A DNA stretch of 64,000 nucleotides from Oncomelania hupensis (taxonomy: Eukaryota > Mollusca > Gastropoda > Littorinimorpha > Pomatiopsidae): positions 76,961,254-77,025,253 of the forward strand of contig CM072511.1 of NCBI GenBank assembly GCA_036898135.1, read 5' to 3'. Below, in pieces: positions 11,550 through 22,953 of this stretch. A program made the position numbers and the translations under genes. Within the stretch, counting starts at the first letter, position 1, and each line of letters opens with the position of its first letter. The notes beneath the pieces are model-generated. The model did no database searches. It saw only the letters and a program-made list of their open reading frames with translations, and had not been told where the DNA came from.

Positions 11550-14385
11550 CATTTTTTGCCCAAGACACACTACATGATGAAGCTATCCACTAATTCCATA
11601 CCGGATCGGTCGTCGCCCGGCACAAGGACCGCGCCTTCCGTTGGCCACCAGGACGGAGGTGATAAGTATGCTACTGATGGAAAAATTAGCAAGATCCGCA
11701 CAAGAAACAACATCGTCATAGGAACCTGGAATGTCAGGACCCTAACTGCGGAAGGAAAATTAGAAGAACTGGCTTACGAGCTGGACCACTATCGATGGAA
11801 CGTTCTAGGTATCAGCGAACTGCGCTGGAAAGGCCTAGGTGAAACAACGACCGACAAAGGCCACAAGCTCTATTTCAGCGGTAGAGATGACAGGCACGAA
11901 CACGGCGTTGGATTCTTGGTCCACAAGAACATTCTAGCCACAGTCATGGGTTGCCGCCCAGTCTCCAGTAGACTCATTACCATCCGTCTGAGAGCAGCCC
12001 CTTTCAACATCACCATCATCCAGGCCTATGCCACAACATCAGACTATGACGACAGCGAAGTGGAGGATTTTTATGAAAATCTACAGGCGGCCTTGACCAA
12101 GTGCCGAAGAAGGACATAGTCATAGTGCAAGGCGACTGGAATGCCAAGGTTGGCCAAGATGCGCACCACAACTGGGGAGACACATGTGGACCCCACTGCA
12201 ACAACGAGACAAATGACAGGGGTCTGAGACTCTTGAAGTTTGCCAGATACAACAATCTGGTACTGGGAAACACGCTTGGTCTCCACAAAAACTCCAGACT
12301 ATGGACATGGCACAGTCCCGGCTGGGAGCATCACAACCAGATCGACTACATCATGGTCAAGAAACGCGTCAGATCAAGCATCAACATTGGCAGGACACGC
12401 ACTTTTCCAGGAGCAGACATCGGAAGTGACCACGACCTCGTGATGATGTCTTTCCGGCTCCACTTGAAGAGAGTAAATACAGCAAAGTGCACTAGACTGA
12501 AGTTCGACCTGGACAAACTGCAAGACCCGGAGGTGGCAGAACTATTTCAGGCCACAATTGGAGGGAAATTTGCATCACTGCTAATTTGGGGGGCTGGTGA
12601 AGTAGATGTCAACACCATGACCACCACCTTCAACTCAGCGGTGACAGATGCCGCCACTGAGATCCTTGGCAAGCACCGACCAAAGAAAAAGCCGTGGATC
12701 ACACCTGAACTTTTGGATCTATGTGCTAAACGAAGAGAGATAAAAAAGAAAAAGAACCCCTCACAGGGAGCTGATGTCTACCGAAAAATCAACAAGGACA
12801 TCCGAAAAGGCATGCGCACAGCAAAGGAGAACTGGATAGAATATCAATGCCAGGAAATAGAGAACAGTCTGAACAAGAACAACAGCAAGAAGGCCTACCA
12901 GACTGTGAAGCGGCTGACAAGTGTTAAACAGCCCAAAAGTCTCCACGATCCAAAGCAAGTCTGGCATATGCCTTACAGAAGAACAAGAAGTCTTGGACAG
13001 ATGGACAGAGTACTGCTCTGACCTTTACAACCATACACCAAATGGAGACCCATCAGTTCTAGCATGTCCCGAGAACAGAGAAGAAGAAGAAATCCTCCCA
13101 ATTCTCCGGAAGAAGTTGAGGCAGCAGTGCAATCGCTGAAGAAAGGGAAGTCAGCGGGCGTGGACAATATACCCGCGGAACTGCTACAAGCAGGAGAAGA
13201 AGCGATGATTGATACCCTCACCATTATCTGTAACAAGATCTGGCAGAGTGGGGAGTGGCCTACACCATGGACCCAGTCGCTTGCCATCACTCTTCCCCAA
13301 AAAGGTAACCTTCAGTAGTGCTACAGAAGGCATTTGACCGAGTCTAGCATGCAGCTCTATGGGCAACAATGAAAGTGTACAACATCAGCCCTAAAATTAT
13401 TGAAGTCATCAAAAGCCTGTATGACAAGGCTACCAGTGCAGTCCTCCATAACAGCGTCATCGGGAACTGGTTCAGAACAACAATCGGTGTGCGTCAAGGA
13501 TGCCTACTCTCTCCAACACTCTTCAACATCTTCCTAGAGCGCATCATGTCAGATGCTCTTGCAGATCACGAAGGCACAATCAGCATAGGGGGAAGAGCAA
13601 TCTCCAATCTTCGTTTTGCGGATGACATTAATGGATTGGCTGGAGAGGAACAAGAACTTGAACAGCTGGTACAGAGGCTTGACACCACCTCCAGAGCTTA
13701 TGGAATGGAAATAAGTGCAGAGAAGACCAAAATGATGACCAACAACACCAATGGCATCAACAGACATCAAAGTCCAAGGCCAATCCCTCAACACAGTGCA
13801 CAGGAAGTCCTCTCCAGGATCGCACAAACAACTGCTGCCCTGACAAGGTTGAAGCACATTTGGAAAGACAGGACCATCAGTCTACATTCCAAAGTAAGAC
13901 TGCTGCGCTCCCTTGTCATCTCCATCTTCTTATATGCTTGCGAAGCATGGACCCTCACAGCAGATCTACAACGAAGAATACAAAGCATGGAGATGAGGTG
14001 CTACAGAAGACTTCTGGGCATTTCCTATACCCAACACATCAACAACGACGAAGTCCGACAGACTATCACACAAGCCATTGGACAACACGATGACCTGCTC
14101 ACAGTGGTGAAGAAACGGAAACTCCGATGGTATGGCCACGTCACCAGGGCATCAGGCCTTGCAAAGACCTTTCTGCAAGGCACAGTGCAAGGAGGTAGAA
14201 GAAGAGGGAGACCGAAAAAGAGGTGGGAGGACATCATTCGAGAATGGACTGGTTTGACACTGAGCGAAGCCATCAGGGCTTCTGAGGACAGAGAAAGATG
14301 GAGTATGCTGGTTAAACGATCATCTGTTGTGCCCCTACGACCTCCGGGTTACGGGACAGGATAGGATAGGATAGGATATATTATT
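11550..14385 (+). pseudogene. RTE/BovB-like LINE, endonuclease and reverse transcriptase, broken
   Basis: The endonuclease begins with G-T-W-N-V-R-T-L and continues with G-I-S-E-L-R-W and, after a frameshift near 12110, G-D-W-N-A-K-V-G and G-S-D-H-D-L-V. Reverse transcriptase motifs follow: K-S-A-G-V-D-N-I-P-A-E-L (from 13150), an internal deletion near 13315, V-R-Q-G-C-L-L-S-P-T-L-F-N, F-A-D-D at 13615-13626, and the C-terminal R-W-Y-G-H-V block. At least two frameshifts and one deletion that removes conserved RT motifs make it inactive. The end is a (GGATA)n tail at 14358-14380. The clade is inferred from the motif wording. Similarity to the copy at 32016-34240 starts near 11550, so the ATG at 11484 belongs to unrelated flanking sequence. 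Confidence 0.85.
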
Positions 14386-14853
14386 ACTGTTTATCTTTAT
14401 TAGGTGTTAGAGTTTGTCATACTTGTTTTCTTTATTATATTTATTGAAATAATTTTGTCTTTGAGGTATGGGGAAAAAAAATTTTAAAGAAAAATTTATA
14501 GGGTTTATACATTTGAGCACTTAGGTTGATTAGGCAGTGTTGTTATTAATTTGGTAGTGAGTTGTCTTAGACTATTGGTTATTATATATATAAAAAAAAT
14601 TTAAATAATAGTTGTTGAAACTTGATTGTTTAGTACTTTGTGAGTTTCTTGATTTGGTTTACTGCTATTTGTTAATTAGATTTGTTTCACTTTAAGTTAA
14701 TTGTTAACTTAGCTTGGCTTGGGCTATTGTTAGTTTTTATTTTTATCATTCTTTCTTGGGTGGGTGTTTTGGACGTAGTGTATATATTATAGTTTAGTAG
14801 TAGGTGCTGATTTTGATTTATATTTCTAAAAGAAAAACAAACAATAAGAAAAA
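14386..14853. other. AT-rich leader, no gene seen
   Basis: A T-rich stretch between the RTE tail and the gypsy gag start. It is where a gypsy 5' LTR or leader would be expected, but I could not identify LTR ends, a primer binding site or a matching second LTR. Confidence 0.35.
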
Positions 14854-15933
14854 ATGGATGACTATGATGAACTTTTTGCCAAGTTTATCAAACAAGCTAC
14901 TACTCTGGATCGAAGTGACTGATAAACATAAATATGTTCAAGAATGCTTTGATCGACTTGAAAGACAAAGAGAGCATGAGGAGGCTAAGCAAATAGAAAA
15001 TGAAATGGAATCCAAAAGACTAGAAAAAGAAATGGAATCCAAAAGACTAGAAAAAGAAATGGAATCCAAAATACTAGAAAAAGAAATGGAATCCAAAAGA
15101 CCAGAAATGGGAATGGAATCCAAAAGAAAAGACGAGGAAATAGATATGGAATCCAGAAGAATAGATGGGGAATTGGTGGAAAGAACAAAACAGCGAGAAA
15201 TGACGTTGAACTTGAGAGGGAGAAAACAAAACAGTTAGAAATACAAGCTACTCAGGATGGTCATGTAGCTGGTCAGGATCGTGATCAAACTTATGCAAGC
15301 ATCAGTTTAGAACTAGGCCTATTTTTCATAAACTCCCCATGTTTAGAGAGAAGACTGATGATATTGAATCATATTTGTTTCGTTTTTAAACAAATGCTAC
15401 TGCACTTGGCTGGGAAAAGGGACAATGGGTTGTGTATGTGTCTGCTTTACTTGAAGAAAATGCTTCGAGTTTGTATCACAGTTTAGCTGCCAACGGACAT
15501 TGTGATTATGACATTTTGAAAGACAATTTGTTTTTAAAAATAATCCAATGTACTGCTGAAGCTTTCAGAGAGAAATTTCGTTCTACCAAACCAGACTCTA
15601 ACGAACCGTTTCAAACTTTTAGCATTGAACTTAATCGATTGTTTGACAGATGGGTTGCACTTTCGGGGGTTAGAACGTTCGCTAGAGGGGATAGTTGATT
15701 TAATACTGGGTGAACAATTTCTTCAGAGTGTGTCTGCAGATATTGCTACTTTCATTCGTGAAAGAGGATTTGTCAACCTCGAGGCCATGGTCAAATGTGC
15801 CGAAAGCTACCGTCCTGCTCGTCCAGGTAAGATTTTGGCTCGCAAGGCCAGTACGTCTGCTTTCGCGTCGGTTGGTCAGTTCGATACCGTTGCTGAGGCC
15901 AATGCGACTACGGATTCCCTTATACGCGCTTAG
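14854..15933 (+). pseudogene. Ty3/gypsy-type gag remnant
   Basis: Starts at the ATG at 14854 (M-D-D-Y-D-E-L-F), hits a stop after 22 codons and continues in a second frame with a charged helical region containing repeated K-E-M-E-S-K-R-L-E units (about 14990-15130). Further on it resembles the capsid-like region of gypsy gags: A-F-R-E-K-F-R-S-T-K-P near 15560, L-N-R-L-F-D-R-W near 15630, and E-Q-F-L-Q-S...F-I-R-E-R-G-F in a third frame to 15933. Several frameshifts separate the blocks. The pol part resumes only after the inverted gag-only element, which splits this copy. The family call is inference from motif order. Confidence 0.65.
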
Positions 15934-15966
15934 TGTCCGAGGACGTTAATTTTAATCTATATAGAT

Positions 15967-17484
15967 CGTTCGTTTCGTTGGGTAGATTCCGTCCCCGGAC
16001 ACGTCAGCGTATAGGGGACTTGGATGTAAGATGTCCTGTTGTAATAAGAAGTCGTTATGGCTGTAGAAAGTCGAATGAAGAGGAGCGCGGGGCGCAACTA
16101 CAACGTCCAGAAGAAAATGAGTGATGAATCGGAAGGGCGCAGCGACGAGGACTGCCTCAAGGGCCGCCAAGGATAGGCCAGAATGGATCGGAAGGGTCAG
16201 GGAGGGCAACGGATAATAATAGGTGGGCATTTATTTAGTACATTAAAAAATGGAAGAATTTTTGGGTGAGGACAGACCAGGTCTGTCAGGCTATGGCATT
16301 AACAGAATCGGGTATACAAATATAAAAAGAAGGAAATTATTTCCTTTTATAATCTATAAAAAGTGACAAGAGCTAGAGATAAAATGCTCAAAGAGCTGGT
16401 CATAAAGGACTTTATTATTAAAAATCATATGTACAAACGTTACATTCTAAATACCACACCTCGACCAACGAAGGTAAGGGGATATGAAAAATAAAAAATT
16501 TGAAAGTTTTAAAATTATAAAATACTAGGACCGGCGTTCCGAGAATAGACAACTAATGCCTCCGATAGCCAGGTTTACCACCCTTTGGCCCTGCCGTAGG
16601 GCTATTGACTCGCAAATGATCACCCCCATTGATTTGAGAGTGCGCTCATTTATTAAGTTACTTAGGGCAAAGATGCCTGACTCTAACTTGTCTCTAATAG
16701 CATCAGCAAGGGCGGGGTCCCGAGCAGAGATATAGGCTTACTCTTCCATAATCCTCTCCACCCGCCTAATGAAATCCTGAGCAGGCTCCTGCGTCTCGTC
16801 AATCCCGCCACAGCCACCTGCTCAACCGGAGAATCTGAGCTCGGGGGAGTCTGCGTCACCCCATCACACACTGGCTTCACGGGCGGGGTGGTCATCCCCA
16901 TCTCTGTTTGAATACCGACCTCGGGGGAAAGGGGGCCCGGAGATGGTAAATTCCGAGTGGTTAGGCTGTGAACAATGTCCGCCAGCCCGGCCACCGTCTG
17001 TGCAAGGTTGTATACCAGCGACTCAAGCTTCGAAATAGCTGCCCAAGGGTCACCACGAGGGGTGTCAGACCGCAAAGGCGCATCTCTGGGACTCTGAATC
17101 CCGCCGGCGGAGGTAGAGATCGCATGCAGAGGAGGAACAGGAAGGTCCCTACCAGGTATAGGCGGGGCAACAACCGTCGCGCCGGGGACGGAGAAGGCAG
17201 TCAACAAGGCTCCCCCAAGCAGGTCGAATCAGAACCGGTGGCCGCGCGGGGTCCGCTGCAATCTGTAGTCGTGCGAGGCCCAGGGCCTGAGCACGAGGCA
17301 TGTATGTGGCAGCCCTGAGACGGTTCGCATGAATGCGCTCCCTCAGCTCAGGACAGTTATTATTTGTAGCAGAGTGGTCGCCCAGAAAGTTAGGGCAGGA
17401 CCTCTTCTTAACCTTACACTGGGCCCCCGAGTGGCCGCTCCGGCCGCACGAGGGGCATATCGGTTTAGACTACGGGTCCCTCCC
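15967..17484 (-). mobile_element. Gag-only retroelement, copy 3, 5'-truncated
   Basis: On the minus strand this starts inside the zinc knuckles (C-P-S-C-G-R-S-G-H-S-G-A-Q-C) and keeps L-R-A-A-T-Y-M-P-R and the G-D-P-W-A-A-I helix (frame 16683-17207). It then runs into a 3' region with the palindrome GACAGACCAGGTCTGTC near 16270 and ends in CGAAACGAACG at about 15967. The last 50 bases align with the end of the copy at 53630-56873. Imperfect flanking repeats (CTATATAGAT at 15957-15966, CTATATGCAT at 17485-17494) could be an aged target duplication. No RT frame lies within it. It sits between the gag and pol parts of a gypsy element, on the opposite strand. Confidence 0.75.
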
Positions 17485-17494
17485 CTATATGCAT

Positions 17495-18080
17495 CTGTGC
17501 CGGGGACTTTAAGCACTACTATACGACTACGGGTCGTTCGGATTTTCGGGGTGGCTATGGTGGTTATCGACGTTGTCGTCAATCCTGTGGATAGGCATGA
17601 GACTGCTTTTGCCACCCACATGGGTCTGTTTCAGTGGGTTAGAATACCTTTTGGGTTGGTTTCTGCTCCTGCTGTTTTTGCTCGCATGATGAGGGTGTTG
17701 GAACTCCAGGAAGTTTCGGCCACGAATTTTTTTGATGACATTCTTGTGCATAGTGAAACTTTCCAACAAAATCCAGTGGATGTGAGAGGTGTTCTTCAAA
17801 ATCCCGAAGCAGAACGGTCTTACTGCTAGGCCATCGAAGATTGCAGCTGGTTTTCACAGTCTGGAGTTTCTTGGACATGGGGTTGGTGAGGGAGTGTTGC
17901 GACCTGAGGGGAAGAAAATTAAAAACATTTTTGCCATCCCTACACCTACAACCAAGAAACATGTGCGTTCGATTTTGGGGTTGTTGGGATTTTACAGATG
18001 CTACATCCCAAATTTTTCTGTGCTTACCCTCATTTCCGTCCTTACGGAAAATTCAAAGGTCAGGTCCATTGTGTGGTCAT
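17495..18080 (+). pseudogene. Ty3/gypsy reverse transcriptase fragment
   Basis: Contains D-R-H-E-T-A-F-A-T-H-M-G-L-F-Q-W-V-R-I-P-F-G-L, then F-F-D-D-I-L-V-H-S (about 17727-17753), the gypsy version of the catalytic Y-x-D-D box. After a frameshift near 17790 it has E-F-L-G-H-G-V-G-E-G and V-R-S-I-L-G-L-L-G-F-Y-R, the usual end of the domain. The N-terminal half of RT is missing. It belongs with the gag remnant upstream and is cut on its 3' side by a SINE-like repeat. Confidence 0.8.
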
Positions 18081-18084
18081 GGTT

Positions 18085-18665
18085 ATTGCTTAAGGTCCAG
18101 CGGACTCTTCCGAGCCAAATCAGGACCAAAAAAACAAAACCACAACTTCGCTGAAAGAGGAATCACCCCCGATCCGCATAAAAGGTCTGCCGAAACAACC
18201 CTAGTGATAACACTGAAGGCACTCCACCAGCCGGTCACTTTACAATAAATACATCCCACGCAGGGGACGCTGAGGCTATACTCTAATTTATCGAACACCC
18301 GTTTACAAAAACAAAATAGAATACAAACATCATTATAAAATATTAACAAAACAAATACATATAAAATGCATACATTGCCAAAAAATAACATCATAGGAAG
18401 CCCCAGTGACCAGTTGGCAGAAAGCGTCCAATATTCCCATCTGATCCACCAGACCTCACACAAATGAGGAGTTTTTTTTTCCCAAAGAAAAAAGGTAGGT
18501 GACTGGTCTGGTGAAGAAGAAGAACATAGTATAGTAGATTAATAGAACAGAGTAGGAATAAGAAAGAACAAAGGAGAAAGACAGCGACAGTGGGAATTTA
18601 AAGCACTAAATTTCCAGAAAGTGGGGATACTATTTATACAGAAACCCCCGGCACCTCCAAGGGGT
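18085..18665 (-). repeat. TATA-bearing SINE-like repeat, copy 2
   Basis: Full-length member on the minus strand: CCCCTTGGAGGTGCCGGGGG start near 18665, TATAAATAG, and a CTTGGACC...GCAATAACC end near 18085. A Cys-rich open frame (18083-18463) is preserved. No convincing target duplication was found. Confidence 0.85.
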
Positions 18666-18879
18666 GTCGTCTGCTAGGCAGCGACTTTACGTTACACAGG
18701 CTACAGCAGGCTGAACTATTTAAAGCGAGAAGCCTTAGTGCAGAGTTTAAATAGCCTCTTGTGACAGTCTATTTTAATTAAAAATGGAATAAAAGGTGAA
18801 CATTTTCGCTGTGTGCTAGTGTGAAAGCCTGTGTCAGGTAACTCACCTTAATTCTTGTTCTCTCGGTGTTAAACAAGGG

Positions 18880-19620
18880 GAGTAGGCCAATTGTGTTATC
18901 TTTATTAACGATCTTGCTGTTGAAGTTATTAAGAACAGACATCATGGTGTTACCTTATTATTGGACGCCTTCGAATTGTGTGCTTTTACTTGCTGATAAT
19001 ATTGTACTCTTGTCAGAATCAATTAAATAATTGACAAAGAACTGCGAAAAATGTAGACTTGAAGGTTAAATTGGGAAAAAAAATTAATATTGTTGTTTTT
19101 AGAAAAGGAGGCTATTTGTCTGCAAGAGAAATTTGGTTTTTTGATGGTGCTGTTATGCAGGTTGTTAATGCGTATAAGTATTTAGGCATTTATTTTTCAA
19201 CCAAGCTTAGTTTTTTGCTGCATGCAGAGACTTGTCTAGCAAAGCTAAGAAAGCTCTTTTGTGTATTATTCAGAAAATACGATTTTTTAGTAATCAATCA
19301 ATCATTCATTAAATATATTTTTAAAAACCTGTTTGATTGTTAAGTATAGCCAGTTATACAATATTGATCCGGACTTTGGGGGTTTGAAGCAGCTGCACAG
19401 TTTTGTAAAAATGTCCATTTGTTTGCCTTAAAGAAATGTTCCTAATGATTTTAGTTATAAGGAATTGAACCGATGTCACATAATTATAAATTCTATTGTT
19501 TATTGTCTTCACTACTGGTTCAAATTGATTCAAATGTCAAATGACACATGCACAATACCGAAGTGTAACGTATGGATATTTGGTGTGTGTGCCAGGTTTA
19601 CAATAGCTGACTGCAAAATA
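18880..19620 (+). pseudogene. LINE reverse transcriptase fragment
   Basis: A broken RT thumb/C-terminal region: L-A-D-N-I-V-L-L-S-E (a degenerate catalytic box), then I-N-I-V-V-F-R-K-G-G and Y-K-Y-L-G-I-Y-F-S-T-K-L-S (frame 19059-19343), continuing with several stops to about 19600. The N to D change at the A-D-D position and the stops show long inactivity. The clade is not determined. Confidence 0.65.
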
Positions 19621-19899
19621 TATCTGACACCTAATTCAAAATAAAAAGTGCATGTAAGATTCTCTGTTAACTATCACACCAACAAGATTCTCACTAACAC
19701 AGGCAAACACCAACACAAAGATATGTTCCACGTTCCCAATACTTTTTTTAAAAAAATAAATAAACAATATTATTTTACATCAAACTTTCACACCGCAGGT
19801 TTCAGGTTAACAGTCTTTGAACCTCAAAGCTGGCATTTGCACGTCCTGTGCCAAAATAAACACAGAAAGACTAGTTACCTTTTATAACGTAGGGAGTCC

Positions 19900-20409
19900 G
19901 CACCTAAGCAGGCCTAGACGAGCAGTTAATGTTGTAGACAGGCAGATAGGCACGTCTACATATCTGTCTGAGGTAGCTAACGAGTCTTGGTCAGGTATAG
20001 GAAGTACGGCTGACCGCCGATGTCTCTCGAATCACTCTTTCCTGCATCAAGACAGCACCAATACCAAAAGAACTGGCATCAGTACGAAGTACAAACTGTT
20101 CCTGCAACCGTTGCATTTGGTGCCCTAGAAAACAAGCGTTTCACCGCAGTCAACGCTTCATCACACTCAGCTGACCAAATATCAGCATTGTCAAAAAAAC
20201 AACAGAATAGAGATCCTGACGATCCGATGCAGGCAACAACTCATCAAACACACCTGATGAAATGTCCTCATCTGTCATAGAGGATGCCAAAGGCAGAGTT
20301 GGCAGAAAAACATCTTCATCCTCATCATTCTGGACAACACCTACAGACGCCAAAATTTGTCTTGTTGTCTCTTCACGCACCACCTCAGAACTCAACTCTG
20401 CCGAACCCA
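19900..20409 (-). pseudogene. Ty3/gypsy linker and RNase H fragment
   Basis: On the minus strand, S-A-E-L-S-S-E-V-V-R-E-E-T-T (frame 20150-20410) is followed by an acidic linker and then, in other frames, W-S-A-E-C-D-E-A-L-T-A-V-K-R-L-F and an F-x-I-G-A-V-type block. These resemble the start of the gypsy RNase H. The RT between linker and RNase H appears to be deleted. The first 69 bases are the inverted counterpart of 20923-20990. Confidence 0.5.
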
Positions 20410-20990
20410 TTTTACAAGAAAAACGTAAAGATTCTAAAAGAGAAAAAAAAATTGAAAGTAACTGATATTTTCATTGGTGAAGATTTTTCTAGTGGTGTGA
20501 GAGAGATAAGGAAGAAACTATCCAGGTTTTTATCCGTAGTTTTTTCCAGCTGATAATGTGTGTACGCCAAAACAAAATGAGGAGTTGTTGTTTTTTAATT
20601 GACAAATATGTTTGGAATTCAGAAAAAAAAAAGGTTGTTGTTTAATAATGCTTTTATGTCACAAGATATACAATTAATGGTTAATGACTGTCCATACAAT
20701 CGTCAGATTGTAATCAATGGAAGAACAAAGATTTTTTATGCAAACATGCTCAAGCGGTACTACCGTCGTCCCCAACACGTTGCTGAAGTTGAAGTGTGTG
20801 TGGATACAGTTGTTTGTGATGGAAAGATGGTAGAGTGGGATGATGTGATTTCGAACAGGTTTTTTGATGTTGACAATGAACAGATTTTTTATCATAGACA
20901 CGTCGGTACGGTTGTTGTTCGGTGGGTTCGGCAGAGTTGAGTTCTGAGGTGGTGCGTGAAGAGACAACAAAACAAATTTTGGCGTCTGTA
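20341..20990. repeat. Inverted repeat, 69-bp arms
   Basis: Bases 20341-20409 and 20923-20990 are near-perfect reverse complements, separated by about 510 bases. Both arms derive from the gypsy integrase-RT linker. Confidence 0.85.
20600..20990 (+). pseudogene. Ty3/gypsy integrase C-terminal fragment
   Basis: The frame 20599-20940 contains T-K-I-F-Y-A-N-M-L-K-R-Y-Y-R-R-P, a close match to the conserved end of gypsy integrases (usually F-H-A/V-N-M-L-K). After a frameshift near 20925 it continues into the same S-A-E-L-S-S-E-V-V linker seen inverted at 20409. That the linker follows integrase and precedes RT/RNase H suggests a lineage with integrase upstream of RT, as in Gmr1-like elements (inference). 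Confidence 0.6.
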
Positions 20991-21179
20991 ACCCAATTCA
21001 CCTACACATTTAGCAATCAGAAGTGAATTGGGTTTGGAACCCGCTCGATGCACACGGTCAAACTGAATATCGCCGACTAAATCCAGTTTATCCGTGAGTA
21101 GATCACCTAACCTCATTTCACACGTGGCATTGGTTTCACCTTAGCCATCCCCCATCCCTACTCCCTCCCCGCACAAAGA

Positions 21180-21666
21180 AGAAAAAAAAATAGCAAATTG
21201 TTTCGTCTGGATCTATTCTCTAAATCATCTGTCTACTTCTTCATGCTGTTCATTCTCTCCATCAATGTATCGTTCTTCTATTCACAGTTCAATACTTCCT
21301 CTCCTTCAACTCGTTCACTTCAGTTTACAACTGCCCCACCTCCGTCTTGATAGTTTGTATGTTTGCATTGACATCGTCTAGTTTTCCATTCATGTTCGTG
21401 TCCATTTAGTTTAACTTTGCCGTGACGTCCGCCAACGTCAACTTTCCACCTCTACCACCACCAACAGCACCGCCATTACCTTTCCTCTCTTTGCTTTGCA
21501 GTCTCGTCTGCACCATGTCAGAACCAGAGGCCTGCCTGTCAAGGGGTCCAGGATTCAGTTCCACGTCGCCACTTCTCAATAACAGTAGACTTTCCGAGAA
21601 CAGGTAGATCAACAAGACCCCGTTCAACTTGCATCTCAAAGTCACAACACGCATCGCCATTTTCAT
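21180..21666 (-). pseudogene. LINE ORF1 (CR1/L2-like) with a 2A peptide near its N-terminus
   Basis: The first ATG on the minus strand is at 21666. A 40-residue leader with a hydrophobic stretch (V-L-L-I-Y-L-F, then S-L-L-L-L) ends in G-D-V-E-L-N-P-G, followed by P, at 21570-21544. This is the D-x-E-x-N-P-G-P signature of 2A ribosome-skipping peptides. Downstream come a basic Gly-rich stretch, a stop at about 21406, and then, with scattered stops, K-L-D-D-V-N-A-N-I-Q-T, V-N-E-L-K-E and D-D-L-E-N-R-S-R-R-N-N-L-L-F. That is the coiled coil leading into the RNA-binding domain of CR1/L2-type ORF1 proteins. Known biology: 2A sequences have been reported in several invertebrate LINEs. This copy is cut at 21180 and is inactive, but the 2A motif itself is intact. 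Confidence 0.75.
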
Positions 21667-21860
21667 CACAAGCACTTCAGGTTTTCGTTATGAACTTAAA
21701 TATAGGTTCACAAAAAAAGCACCCACAAACTTGTCGAGAAATAACAGAAGTACACGGCATAATGTTTTCTTTTTTAAAAAATCAATATTTCAGATACTCA
21801 GTTGCACAGAGTATACAAATACTTGGTGGCGATACATGAAGGAGAGCTATCACACACTCC

Positions 21861-21916
<56 letters not shown>
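21861..21916. repeat. (GA)n microsatellite
   Basis: GA run with one GG interruption. Confidence 0.9.
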
Positions 21917-21918
<2 letters not shown>

Positions 21919-22050
21919 TTTATGTTGTTTTTGTTTGTTTTTAAATATCTTTCCTTTAGACCATCCATTTAGTTGTTTTTTGTTCATTGCGAACATTCGA
22001 AAGAAAAAAGCGACATATACTTTATGTATTTTTAAAAGTTTATTATTGAC

Positions 22051-22051
22051 G

Positions 22052-22082
<31 letters not shown>
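22051..22082. repeat. (GAT)n microsatellite
   Basis: About ten GAT units. Confidence 0.85.
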
Positions 22083-22209
22083 TTAATCTAATCGTTCTGA
22101 TATAGTGCTTCCCAGCTCAAAAGCTGCTCAAGGTGCTGACCGATACAGGACCTAACTCAAGCAGCCGGAGGCGCCAACTTGCAGACTTTACGCTCAGCGT
22201 CTGACGCCA

Positions 22210-22400
22210 AAACAATTGAGCAAAATCCTGTACGACCAGGTATGGGAGAGAAGGGACCTAGTGCTTTGCTGGGTGTATTTGTGTAGCTGTCACTCACCAG
22301 GCTAGGGCATGAGCATCAGGATCTTTAAAGTCCGTGCGATGGAATGCGTGCGTGCGCTGGCTAGACCTGTTTATAATCTCATCTGAAGGAGTAGAGGTGC
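22210..22400. repeat. Dispersed repeat B, first copy
   Basis: Shares many blocks with 37727-37905, including GGACCTAG near the start and GAGCATCAGGATCTTTAAAG in the middle. No coding potential and no clear ends. In both places a hAT-derived element lies nearby. Confidence 0.6.
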
Positions 22401-22953
22401 ATTGTCTCAGTTTGTTTATTCTGGGGAACTATTGTTTTGGGCTTTGTCTGTCCGGCGTCCGGATGTCACTTTTGTGAATTTTTCTCACTAATTTAAAACA
22501 ACAACAACAACAACATTCCTTTCACTGTATGTAATTAAAGTGTACAAATACCTTCTTTTTCTTTTCTTAAAAAAAAATTAATCCTCCTTCCTCTCTACCT
22601 TACTCTTACTTAGTGGTTCAGTGCACGGCCAGTCAAAATACTACATTAGGAAACTGGACATTGAGAATGCCATTTAAAAAAAAGGTCACAATCCATTTGG
22701 TACATTAAAACGGCGTTATTATAAATAATCAGGAGCTCTATTGTTTAGTATTTTGTACATTACAACGGCTGCAATGTTACCGCTTTACGTTCAATGCTGC
22801 AATTGTTCTGCTGTTGCGTACACCACTAAGCCAACTGCTTGCAACGCTATTCACAAGATGGGAGTGTAATCCAAATGGCCTTTAAAAAGAACAGCTTATG
22901 CTTGAGTTCGGACAATGACTTGAAGAATTGAAACTGTGGTTGGTACCAGAACT

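Noticed and set aside
14386..14853. 5' LTR of the gypsy element
   Set aside because: No TG...CA ends, primer binding site or second LTR could be matched.
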